IMG/VR virus record: IMGVR_UViG_3300024999_000038
Span: 1 to 64,000 of that record
From: a virus
Reading direction: 5' to 3' (one strand)
DNA: 64,000 nucleotides
Of the stretch, positions 9,621 through 17,440 are shown piece by piece (within the stretch, counting starts at the first letter, position 1; each line of letters begins with the position of its first letter). The translations under genes and the position numbers were made by a program. The notes under the pieces were generated by a model. It ran no database searches. It was not told the origin of the DNA and worked only from the letters and a program-made list of their open reading frames with translations.

Positions 9621-9679
9621 ACATTTTTAATCCTCCTTATAGAGAATACAGTGGTAATATCATACATACAAAATCAAAT

Positions 9680-9711
9680 GAGAAGCCCTACAAGCGAGTT
9701 GTAAGCTTCTC
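9680..9711 (-). terminator. Putative terminator hairpin
   Basis: GAGAAGC and GCTTCTC enclose TACAA/TTGTA, giving a 12-bp hairpin with single-base bulges. On the minus strand it is followed by a modestly T-rich run (ATTTGATTTTG). It lies between the noncoding block 9.7-10.09 kb and the zinc-ribbon gene. Confidence 0.5.
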
Positions 9712-9993
9712 TAAACAAATACACAAACATAGTGTAGGACTCAAAAAATAGCACGCTATGAAGATAATTAAATCTCGATTGCGTTATGAACAAAACTCAT
9801 CCTACTCAGTTTTTCTAAGTGATATGAAATTATAATTAAATTGTATTATAAACACAGTTTTTATTTAGGTTGTACTGTGCAAAACCTATTTAGTATTTTT
9901 GTAACACTCATTTTGGGTGGATGAACAACCACTAGCGTATGCAATATGTAAATTTGACTCCCTATTTGTATAAAGTAAAATAAAAATTAGTAT

Positions 9994-10073
9994 GATTATC
10001 GGATGGGCGGTGTATCCATCATCTCAGGTACTCTTTCGAGTGCGTCGGGAACCATTTCCGATCCTCGATAATC
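9994..10073 (-). ncRNA. Compact 80-nt structured RNA candidate
   Basis: GATTATCG and CGATAATC (8 bp) close three adjacent hairpins: TCGGAA/TTCCCGA with AUGG loop and a bulged C, ACTC-GAAA-GAGT with a GNRA tetraloop on the minus strand, and GATGG-N9-CCATC. It sits inside about 470 nt of non-coding DNA (9621-10089) that otherwise has only the terminator hairpin at 9680 and AT-rich sequence. The GNRA loop argues for minus-strand transcription, in line with neighbouring genes. It is not a tRNA (loop sizes are wrong), and I do not recognise a Rfam family. Confidence 0.5.
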
Positions 10074-10096
10074 AACATAATCACTATATTCACTTC

Positions 10097-10480
10097 TTAT
10101 AACCAAAATATTGATCTCTTAATTCTTCCACTATGTAGTCTTCTAGTAAGTTTAGAATTTTGGATTTCATGCATTGTAGAAACATATAAATAATTTTCAT
10201 CGGAATTTAACTTAATTCCAATTAAGATATTTTTATTTAGTATTTTGATTAATTCTATGGTATCTCCATCTTCGTTTGGATTTATCCCAACATAATCAGG
10301 ATTTTTTATAATATCAGAAATACTATCTATATGCTTTAAACAATTAAAGTGTTTCCTATTTATTAAATGGGCAGGAAACCCTTTTGAACGATAAATTTTC
10401 TGTAATGGCATGTTTGAACCAATTACATCATTTAATTCTTGATAAAAATCCCCAACTTCAATAAACTTTTCTTCATCCAT
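10097..10480 (-). CDS. Hypothetical protein, C-terminus probably frameshifted
   Basis: Starts at ATG 10480 after TGGAGGAGATTAA; 127 residues as read. No family recognised; the middle is a beta-rich domain (GDTIELIKILNKNILIGIKL). The last 25 residues in this frame are basic and unnatural, while the +1 frame gives an acidic helix ending LLEDYIVEELRDQYFGYKK and stopping at 10090. Removing one T from the TTT near 10,185 would join them. I think the intact gene is 10090-10480. Confidence 0.6.
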   Translation of the reverse strand: MDEEKFIEVGDFYQELNDVIGSNMPLQKIYRSKGFPAHLINRKHFNCLKHIDSISDIIKNPDYVGINPNEDGDTIELIKILNKNILIGIKLNSDENYLYVSTMHEIQNSKLTRRLHSGRIKRSIFWL

Positions 10481-10531
10481 TTAATCTCCTCCAATCTATC
10501 AAATTGACAGAAAAGAGGTAAGCTTGGATTT

Positions 10532-10564
10532 AGAAATGATTACATATATTATATAATCATTTCT
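10532..10564 (-). repeat. 11-bp inverted repeat in spacer
   Basis: AGAAATGATTA and TAATCATTTCT around a 11-nt AT loop, in the 250-nt gap between the YonK-like gene and the 10.1-10.5 kb gene. No T-run follows on either strand. Nothing else is evident in that gap. Confidence 0.5.
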
Positions 10565-10729
10565 TGTAATCTGAGTATTAGAAATTATATAACTATTTTA
10601 AATCTCATAAAAACTCAAATATTATGTTTTGTTTTACATGCATTACCTCAAATTTAAAACTTTATTAAGTTTTGAAACTTATATTTATCATAATCTAATA
10701 TATGAAAATAAATTATTGTTTATTAGTAT

Positions 10730-10960
10730 TTACTCATCATCTTCAGTTTCTCCGTCTTCCATTACATCTTCAACTTCCTCTTCTGTAAAAGAAAATTTAA
10801 CATATTTTCCTGAGAAATTTTTAAGTAGTTCATGAAGAGTTTTAACACCTTCATCTGGGATCGAAACCACAATTAGATTATTATCACCAATTGTCAATTC
10901 ACCTTCAGATGCTAATTTATGTGTAATTTTCTTTGTTTCAGTGAGTTTTGATTTTGCCAT
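10730..10960 (-). CDS. yonK-like: YonK-like small protein
   Basis: A 76-residue protein starting at ATG 10960 after AAAGGTGGAATAAATC. The segment LHELLKNFSGKYVKFSFTEEE resembles the core of SPbeta YonK (helix, then NGKNVSITVKEE-type strand) as I remember it. The C-terminus is a run of Asp/Glu. Its place next to the HU gene repeats the SPbeta yonK-yonN arrangement. YonK function is unknown. Confidence 0.55.
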   Translation of the reverse strand: MAKSKLTETKKITHKLASEGELTIGDNNLIVVSIPDEGVKTLHELLKNFSGKYVKFSFTEEEVEDVMEDGETEDDE

Positions 10961-11017
10961 TGTTGATTTATTCCACCTTTTAATTTATTTTATTAATGTA
11001 ATTATTAAATTTTTATA

Positions 11018-11092
11018 TGGAGCCACTGATAGGACTTGAACCTACAACAAACTGATTACAGGTCAGTTGCTCTACCATTGAGCTACAGTGGC
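11018..11092 (-). tRNA. tRNA-Thr (anticodon TGT), CCA encoded
   Basis: Minus-strand cloverleaf: acceptor GCCACTG/CAGTGGC, D-stem GCTC/GAGC, anticodon stem ACTGA/TCAGT with loop CCTGTAA, T-stem GTAGG/CCTAT with loop TTCAAGT, discriminator T and a genomic CCA. Anticodon TGT reads ACA codons. The body resembles Bacillus tRNA-Thr, but position 33 is C, where T is almost universal. A phage tRNA could supply ACA decoding for AT-rich genes. Confidence 0.92.
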
Positions 11093-11179
11093 ATGTAATG
11101 TGCTACTTTTGCCTTATACTCAATGATATCTATTGAATATAAGGACTTACTGTAGTAGCACAAATATTGTTATGTTATT

Positions 11180-11473
11180 TTATTCTACAATACCCTTAAT
11201 TTTATTATCAAACCCTTTGCCAGCTTTAAAGGAAACCCTAAATGAATCCTCAGAAGTCCATTTTTCTCCTTTGCGATCACCAAATTGGATAGTTCCCTCA
11301 GTTCCCTTAGTTGGTTTCTTTTCAAAGTTGCCAAAATTAACAATTTTTACAGGTTCTCCAGATGCTACAGTTTCTTCAATTACATCTAATACTGTTTGGA
11401 TTGCTTGCTCTGCTTGCTTCTTGGACATTTCGCCTTTGATTGCTACTGCTGCGATTAATTCAAATTTATTCAT
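11180..11473 (-). CDS. HU-like DNA-binding protein (YonN-like)
   Basis: A 97-residue HU/IHF-fold protein: N-terminal helices MNKFELIAAVA...SKKQAEQAIQ, then VKIVNFGNFEKK (the GFG strand of HU) and FRVSFKAGKGFDNKI (the FxPGKxLK end). Start ATG at 11473 after AAAAAGGGGATATATT. HU-like proteins bend and compact DNA. SPbeta encodes a comparable HU (YonN) near YonK and YonO, and the same neighbourhood is present here. It is likely abundant and may assist replication or packaging. Confidence 0.88.
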   Translation of the reverse strand: MNKFELIAAVAIKGEMSKKQAEQAIQTVLDVIEETVASGEPVKIVNFGNFEKKPTKGTEGTIQFGDRKGEKWTSEDSFRVSFKAGKGFDNKIKGIVE

Positions 11474-11775
11474 GTTTTAATATATCCCCTTTTTATTTTA
11501 AATTTTTTATTTTTGTTATTACTTTTGACTACTAATATATTATTTTAATCTGAAACCTTATGAGTGTCAGATTATGTGTCTAATATTGGTGCATTGTACT
11601 TTTTTATTAAGTACAAAGACCTATCTTCAATAGTTTGTTTTTAATTATGGTCAATACATTACTTAAATCTTCCCTCCTTAAATTTAATTAAAGAGGCAAC
11701 AGTTATACATACTGTCCCTAACTCCGTACAGATAAACATTCTGAGGGAGAAAATTGATTTGATTTAAAATGTGTT
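11474..11775 (-). other. 300-nt leader with several hairpins, no gene seen
   Basis: Between the GIY-YIG gene and HU. On the minus strand there are ACAGT-N7-ACTGT, TTGTACTT-N6-AAGTACAA and AATCTGA-N13-TCAGATT hairpins, plus a good ribosome site (TTTAAGGAGGGAAG at about 11,680) followed only by ATG-TAT-TGA and a possible 16-codon TTG frame. It may be a regulated HU leader; no known riboswitch class is recognised. Confidence 0.35.
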
Positions 11776-12531
11776 CTAGATATTTAATCCAGATTTTAAT
11801 ATTTTATCAACCGCATTATAACTTAATAGTAATGTTTTACAAATTTCTTTAACCATACAACCATTATTGCGTAATTCTAAAACTTTATCGCTTATTTGTT
11901 TGGTAATTTTTGTTCTTTTTCTTTGTTTCGATTTTAATAATATATTGTATTGATTAAGAATAGAAGACCATATTTTTAATCTTTTAATATCCTTAATATA
12001 ACTTTCCGTCACATTAAATAAATCACAGATGTCTTTTGGTTTCATATCCATTAATACAGCAATTTTAACTTTATATGCAATTTCTTTAGGATATAAATAT
12101 GCGTTAGGAGTCATTAATTTCTTAGTTCCTATTGCCTTATCACTCATTAATTTTTTAGTTTCTTCTGTATGCTTTTTACCAATCATGGCATTTCTCATTT
12201 TCAGTAAAGATTCTTTTGAATGCTTATATCCTAAATTACCTGACTTCCCTCCTAAATTCATATTGTACCCATTTGTAAATGAGTCATATTGATCAATATA
12301 GAGCATTTCTAGTTTATCAATTTTATCATTATCTTCATTTATTTCAACGATGTCAAATATAAAATTTTCTTTTCCGTATTTATTCCATGACCTTTGTAGA
12401 TGTAAATTATTATGAATATTCTTATTTAATTCATTTTTATGTTCTTTCCATCTTTTTTCAATATCACGTTTTGTTTGACCAATATAAACTTTATTTGTTA
12501 TAATGTTGACTATTTTATATATGCCTTTCAA
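11776..12531 (-). CDS. GIY-YIG homing endonuclease
   Basis: A 251-residue protein. GIYKIVN...KVYIGQTKRDIEKRWKEH at residues 3-31 is the GIY-YIG nuclease signature with the catalytic Arg in RDIEKRW and Glu in KLEMLYI. Residues about 90-135 carry NUMOD3-type motifs (HSKESLLKMRNAMIGKKHTEETKKLMS), and the C-terminus has helix-turn-helix segments (MVKEICKTLLLSYNAVDKIL). This is a free-standing homing endonuclease. It starts at TTG 12531 with a weak ribosome site. Confidence 0.88.
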   Translation of the reverse strand: MKGIYKIVNIITNKVYIGQTKRDIEKRWKEHKNELNKNIHNNLHLQRSWNKYGKENFIFDIVEINEDNDKIDKLEMLYIDQYDSFTNGYNMNLGGKSGNLGYKHSKESLLKMRNAMIGKKHTEETKKLMSDKAIGTKKLMTPNAYLYPKEIAYKVKIAVLMDMKPKDICDLFNVTESYIKDIKRLKIWSSILNQYNILLKSKQRKRTKITKQISDKVLELRNNGCMVKEICKTLLLSYNAVDKILKSGLNI

Positions 12532-12596
12532 AAAGAAACACCTGTCTTTCTAAGGTATCTACTCAAATTAGGTAGTACCGAACAAATAACTAATTT

Positions 12597-13847
12597 TTAT
12601 TTCTTCTCAAACAAATCTGAAAATATACTTGAAGCAACACTTCTTACATCTTCTTCTAAATAAACACATCCAAATTCTTTTTTGCCTTTTAGTTCATTAC
12701 ACATCTGTACCAAAGCATTATTTTCTGACGAGTCAATACAAGATTGTTTATAATCACCTGCAAAATATATTTTGGATTTATCTCCTAATCTAGTACCGAC
12801 AAGTTTCAATTGTTTTTGTGAAAAATCAGAACTTTCATCAACCACGATTACAGTCTCATCGTAAGTAGTTCCTTTTAGATAAAAGGGAATATTAGATTCT
12901 AGCACTCCACGGGATAGAAGGACTTCTAATTCTCTTTCTCCTCCTTCTAAAGAATGAACAATTGGTTTAAAAAACATAGAAGTCTTTTCTTCAAAAGTTC
13001 CTTTTAAATATCCTACTTCTTTACCTTCCCCAATTGCTTCTCTAATAGCTAGAAGTTTATTAAAATCACCTTTATCAACCGTTTGATGCAAACCCATTCT
13101 TACACATAAATAAGTTTTCCCTGAACCAACTTTCCCGTTTATAGCACAGATTGGTATTTCTTTATTGTTTAATAAATCTAAAGCACATCTTTGTAAACTA
13201 TTTTTACCTTTTATTATTTTAGAATCTGGAAGTTTTAATCCTATGAACTTTTTTCCATTGAATCTATATTCATCTGTCTTTTTTGCATCAGAGTTATACA
13301 TAATAAGATATTCATTAATTACAAAACCATATTTATTGATTCCATTATCAATATCTAAAAAGAAATCATTAATAAACTTTGTGTCTCCGCTTAATTCCTG
13401 ATACCCTTTGTAAATTTGACCATAAGATTCATTCCCGAATTTCTCACAAGGAATGTTGAGTGATTTACACTTAGCTCTAAACAATAAATCATTACTTATA
13501 GAATAAAATCCATCATCTTTATCATGTAACTCTTTCAAGAGTGCAATTATTTTGTTGTCCATAACGTCTTTATCAAAATATGACGGAAGATTATTATAAT
13601 CTGTTTCATCAATTATGTAAGTGATTTTATCCTTGTATTTCTCGATATCTCTGGTGGCTCGTCTAGCCTGAAATTTAACTTCTTCTGTTTTTCCATTTTT
13701 TTTCAGATTATCTAATTCACCAAGAACATATCCAAATAAATGAATATTATCAAGTGATTCAAAAACTTCTTTAGAATAAGGCAATAATATGTTGGTATCT
13801 AAACATGGTTTAGATTTATCTGAATCTAAACATGGTTTATTGGGCAA
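12597..13847 (-). CDS. PIN-PhoH fusion ATPase
   Basis: A 416-residue two-domain protein. Residues 15-130 fit a PIN ribonuclease (LDTNILL with D17, then ELDNLKK and acidic DKDVMDNKI). Residues 215-416 are a PhoH-type ATPase: Walker A GKVGSGKT (238-245), Walker B VIVVDESSD, and GDYKQS. PhoH2 proteins couple RNA unwinding with PIN cleavage, and PhoH genes are common in phages. The start is TTG 13847 near GAGGATTG. The N-terminus has a duplicated 15-bp segment (KPCLD twice), which looks like a recent small duplication. Confidence 0.85.
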   Translation of the reverse strand: MPNKPCLDSDKSKPCLDTNILLPYSKEVFESLDNIHLFGYVLGELDNLKKNGKTEEVKFQARRATRDIEKYKDKITYIIDETDYNNLPSYFDKDVMDNKIIALLKELHDKDDGFYSISNDLLFRAKCKSLNIPCEKFGNESYGQIYKGYQELSGDTKFINDFFLDIDNGINKYGFVINEYLIMYNSDAKKTDEYRFNGKKFIGLKLPDSKIIKGKNSLQRCALDLLNNKEIPICAINGKVGSGKTYLCVRMGLHQTVDKGDFNKLLAIREAIGEGKEVGYLKGTFEEKTSMFFKPIVHSLEGGERELEVLLSRGVLESNIPFYLKGTTYDETVIVVDESSDFSQKQLKLVGTRLGDKSKIYFAGDYKQSCIDSSENNALVQMCNELKGKKEFGCVYLEEDVRSVASSIFSDLFEKK

Positions 13848-13883
13848 TATAAACCAATCCTCTACTATTTATTTTACTGCTCA

Positions 13884-14150
13884 TTATGAGACACATTCAC
13901 TATTATTACTGTTACTACCAAACAAATATCTCTGATTTTCTTTTATATCATTAATATTCTGTTTATCCTTATCACTTTGCTTTAATCTAATAAGGTAATT
14001 ATATAATGGATCTGTGATATATCTCTGTTTTCTCAAACCACTACTGAACTTACCTATTACTACTAGATTATCTCCGTAATTTCCATGTGTCTGTTTTAGA
14101 ATGTTTCGACTGATTAAGTAAGACGTATCTTGTTTTGATATTTTTTCCAA
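13884..14150 (-). CDS. Hypothetical protein
   Basis: An 88-residue basic/polar protein starting at TTG 14150. An AAAGGAG lies about 13 nt upstream inside a small AACTCC-AAA-GGAGT hairpin that could occlude it, a possible translation control. The protein ends 37 nt before the PhoH start. No motif recognised. Confidence 0.5.
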   Translation of the reverse strand: MEKISKQDTSYLISRNILKQTHGNYGDNLVVIGKFSSGLRKQRYITDPLYNYLIRLKQSDKDKQNINDIKENQRYLFGSNSNNSECVS

Positions 14151-14303
14151 TGTTTTACAAGGACTCCTTTGGAGTTATTTGTTTTATTGTTGACATTATT
14201 ATATATTTAAACTGCAATCGACCAATACAGTTTAATAGCAATTTTAGTAGGGAAGAGTAAGTAATAAATTTAAAACTTACTCCTTTACCCTCTATTTAGT
14301 TCG

Positions 14304-14382
14304 ATATGCTGTGGTCTAGCACATGCCCTCACTACTGTAAGTCGTAGGTTTTGGCATTTTTTTTCATGTGCTAACAGCATAT
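14304..14382 (-). ncRNA. Long hairpin RNA candidate
   Basis: ATATGCTGT+TAGCACATG on one side pair with CATGTGCTA (4-nt bulge) and ACAGCATAT on the other, 18 bp. The apical part holds TGCC/GGCA and CTAC-N8-GTAG. Part of the block 14151-14743. Confidence 0.5.
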
Positions 14383-14669
14383 TTGTCTCCTATTTTCATC
14401 CGACCAAAGACTACTCATATTTGACGTTTAGTTTATTATGTGAGAAACTAAGATGTCAGATGTGTATTATCTATAACCCTTACTTTGATAATACTCTATA
14501 CTAGATTATCCGAACAGTCCTATTGGCAAAACTTACAGATAATTTCGCAAAGTTTTCTACTAACATAGCCAATTGTGTTGAATCTCGTTAGTAAGGAAAT
14601 TGGAATTATTTAAAGTGCTATCAGACAAAACACTTATATACCATATACAAGGAATTAAGCATCTTTTTC

Positions 14670-14692
14670 AAACCCTACTGTAGCAATGGTTT
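14670..14692 (-). repeat. Hairpin with TTGCTACA loop, copy 1
   Basis: On the minus strand AAACC-ATTGCTACAGTAG-GGTTT. A near copy is at 22290-22311 (AACCCT-TGCTACACT-AGGGTT). The shared loop TTGCTACA in both suggests a common recognition element. Confidence 0.5.
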
Positions 14693-14743
14693 CAGAGGTT
14701 TTATAAATTTATATAATTGTGAAACACCTTATTTTACAATGTT

Positions 14744-17440
14744 TTATATATTTATATCTTCCTTTTTAACTTTCTGATATTTGTTACCAAAAATATTAAA
14801 ATCATAATTGTCTTTTATCTTAATTAATATCTCACATGAATCTAAATCTTTTTTCTTGAAACATTTTAATACTTGTATTTTTTTTGCTATAAATAATAAA
14901 TTTAAAGTCAATATACTATATTTTTTAAACTCAAATTTATCACCCTTTATTTCGGTTAAGCATTTTTTTAAAACTGTTAATATTGTAGAATCATTTGGTT
15001 CAAGTTTTTTAAGTTTTTCAATTGTTTCTTTTTTTGATTTTCTTTCGACAGTCTTTTTAGCTTTGTCATTTAAATTACAACTCTTTGATCTCAAACCATT
15101 TATTCTTTTACCACATTCTTCAATTAGAATAAAAATTGCTTTAGCACTATCTTCTTGATAAATGCCATTTAATTCCTTTGATTGAACCAATAAATCAACA
15201 AAATCCTTATTATTGCTTTTTGATCTTTTTCCCCCTTCAAATACCAATACATCTTGTAATATATCCAAAGGAGTATTAAATTTCTCAAAAATTCTATAAT
15301 CGTTAGACTTAGATATCATACTAAAGAAATGAGGAACTACCATCTTGTCTACCATTTCTCCAAACTTATCTTCCTCTTGAATATATCTTATAGATTCAAT
15401 TTTACGTATTTTACTTAATTCTTTACTCATACTTATATTATCAAATACTTTTTTACTTTTATCTATTTCAATCTGACTCATACTAGACAATCTGCTACTT
15501 GCTTGATATAGTTCATCTGTTATTTTCTTTGATTTTCCTTTTGAAATTGCATCGTTTAAATATGAATTAACTATCTGGCTCATATTGACTATACGACCAA
15601 TATAGTTATCACTTAAAATTACATCTAACTTTTGTAATTCAACCATATTGTTTTTTCTTGGTTTAGAACTACCTTTAATTCTATTTATAGGAGTGGGAAA
15701 ATTAATTTCACAATATTTTGCTTTTGCTGATAAAATATTTGTCGGAATAAGTAATAATGTGTCGGAATCAGTGTCACATCCCTGTAAACGGTCTGGGGCA
15801 TCATTGTCAAAGAAATTTATTATACATATATTTTTAGTGAAATTAAACCAAGTATTATATTCTTTATGATATTTATTTTTAGTATACATTACATTACCAG
15901 AATTGATGTGAGGATTACGTGTTGCACAAAATTCTTGACCATCTTTATAATATTTACAATATATTTCTCTTCCTTTCATAATTGATTTATTTTCATATTT
16001 TCCAACTGTAGCCAAAAGCATTTCATAGGGATTAGATATCAATGTTACATATTTAGTATCCTTTAATCTTATCTTGCCTTCTTTAAGATGTTTTATATAA
16101 TTAGCAATCAAATCACTCTTCATCTTCTTGAATTTTTTAGTATATTGTATATCTGAATTAACTAATAATAAAGCATTCATTAAATCTATATTTTCATATT
16201 CACTTATATTTTCTTCTTCTAAAGATTTCTCAAATTTTATATTTTCCTCTGCATCTGCACATAAATAATTTCTAAATACAGCATTGTCATTTTTTAACAA
16301 CATTACATAATCTCTTTCTATTTTTGTTATTTCCATCAAGTCATCATATGATAGGTTAGGAATACTATTTAATAACTGATAAGTAGTTCTATTATAATTA
16401 CCAAAGTTTCCTTGTTTATCACATTTTACTACTCCAAATACACTATCAATATTATCTACCCAATATTTATGACATTCTTTCTTGTTATCATCTCCTAATT
16501 TATAAGCAAATTTTAAAAATTTTAATGAATTAGGGGTAGTAACTAATTTAATTTTACAGGTTTCATAATCATTTCCAAACATATCTTTTACTACTTTTAC
16601 CTGATTAAATTCAAACCACTTTTGAAGTTTAGTATTAAACGCACAACATTTAAACATATCGCTTCTTAATAACATAAATCCCTTATCTTTTTTTTCATAT
16701 TCTTCAAAAATTGATTCGTCTAAAAGTCCTTGTCCATCAGTCAGACAGTTTTGTAATTTTAATGTTTCATTTTTAGTAGTAATTTCTTTATTTTCTTCTC
16801 TTGTAACGCTTGCTAAACTATTAAATTCCAAACCATATATATCATCTATTAATAAAATTTCCGTCTTAGGATCTAATTCAATAGTAAACTCTATTCCAGA
16901 AGAAATTAATGATTCATAGGCTAATAATGAGGTTAAATCCAATTCTTCATCTTCTTCAAAATCTAATCCCAATCTACTTCTACTCAATAAATCTTTTTTC
17001 ATATTTTCCTGAATAAAAAGCGCATAACCGTTTTTTGCTTTTCCAGAACCTCTTTTGTAAAAAACATAATGTTCATTATCCATAGTAAATCCGTTTATGT
17101 ATAAATATTTTCTAATCTTTTTACTATTAGCAATAGTTATTCTTTTACCATCTATTATATCTCCTTCTTTATCTTGCCATTGTTTTTCTGTATCCCAAAC
17201 AGAATAATTTTTGTCAAAGGTTACATTAATTATTGCTTTTGTATACTGTTTACTATGTACTTCATAAAAAGTTTTTGGAAACATTTTATCCATTCTAATT
17301 GTTTCTAAACTGTAAGGAATGGTGGCAGAGAATAGTTTTGCTAGGTCTCTGCCCTTACATGTAATTTTCTTATTGTCTAATGTATCTTTATATATGTAAC
17401 AAGCTTCTAGATTCATAATATATGCACTTTCTTTTTTCAA
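14744..17440 (-). CDS. yonO-like: YonO-like single-chain DNA-dependent RNA polymerase
   Basis: An 898-residue protein, close to the roughly 900 residues of SPbeta YonO. YonO is a one-chain enzyme distantly related to the beta/beta-prime subunits of cellular RNA polymerase and transcribes phage late genes. Here LQGCDTDSDTLLL gives the DxDxD metal-binding loop (D556, D558, D560), and RNPHINSG at 508-515 upstream resembles the conserved RxP loop preceding the active site in double-psi barrel polymerases. The HU and YonK neighbours repeat the SPbeta order. It starts at TTG 17440 after AGGAGGAATAACCAC and overlaps the preceding gene by TTGA. The scarcity of sigma-A promoters in the left arm would fit a phage polymerase serving it. 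The remaining doubt is that the match is by motif, length and context only. Confidence 0.8.
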   Translation of the reverse strand: MKKESAYIMNLEACYIYKDTLDNKKITCKGRDLAKLFSATIPYSLETIRMDKMFPKTFYEVHSKQYTKAIINVTFDKNYSVWDTEKQWQDKEGDIIDGKRITIANSKKIRKYLYINGFTMDNEHYVFYKRGSGKAKNGYALFIQENMKKDLLSRSRLGLDFEEDEELDLTSLLAYESLISSGIEFTIELDPKTEILLIDDIYGLEFNSLASVTREENKEITTKNETLKLQNCLTDGQGLLDESIFEEYEKKDKGFMLLRSDMFKCCAFNTKLQKWFEFNQVKVVKDMFGNDYETCKIKLVTTPNSLKFLKFAYKLGDDNKKECHKYWVDNIDSVFGVVKCDKQGNFGNYNRTTYQLLNSIPNLSYDDLMEITKIERDYVMLLKNDNAVFRNYLCADAEENIKFEKSLEEENISEYENIDLMNALLLVNSDIQYTKKFKKMKSDLIANYIKHLKEGKIRLKDTKYVTLISNPYEMLLATVGKYENKSIMKGREIYCKYYKDGQEFCATRNPHINSGNVMYTKNKYHKEYNTWFNFTKNICIINFFDNDAPDRLQGCDTDSDTLLLIPTNILSAKAKYCEINFPTPINRIKGSSKPRKNNMVELQKLDVILSDNYIGRIVNMSQIVNSYLNDAISKGKSKKITDELYQASSRLSSMSQIEIDKSKKVFDNISMSKELSKIRKIESIRYIQEEDKFGEMVDKMVVPHFFSMISKSNDYRIFEKFNTPLDILQDVLVFEGGKRSKSNNKDFVDLLVQSKELNGIYQEDSAKAIFILIEECGKRINGLRSKSCNLNDKAKKTVERKSKKETIEKLKKLEPNDSTILTVLKKCLTEIKGDKFEFKKYSILTLNLLFIAKKIQVLKCFKKKDLDSCEILIKIKDNYDFNIFGNKYQKVKKEDINI

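Larger units (their letters stand above)
14151..14743 (-). ncRNA. 590-nt structured non-coding block downstream of the RNA polymerase gene
   Basis: No open frame of note. On the minus strand there are many paired segments: AAACC-N13-GGTTT at 14670-14692, ATTGGC/GCCAAT enclosing AAAACTT/AAGTTTT at about 14,530-14,590, TTAGTTT/AAACTAA at about 14,430-14,455, a long hairpin at 14304-14382, and GAGTAAGT/ACTTACTC at about 14,250-14,285. The density of structure suggests one or more small RNAs or an elaborate 3' UTR/leader. I could not fit a group I intron core. Confidence 0.4.

Noticed and set aside
6983-10073. TPP riboswitch because of CTGAGA
   Set aside because: The rest of the TPP core (GGGGUGC, ACCCUUUGAACCUGAUCUGG-type strings) is absent and no thiamine gene is nearby.
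14151-14743. Group I intron
   Set aside because: I could not find the P3-P7 core, and no split gene flanks the block.
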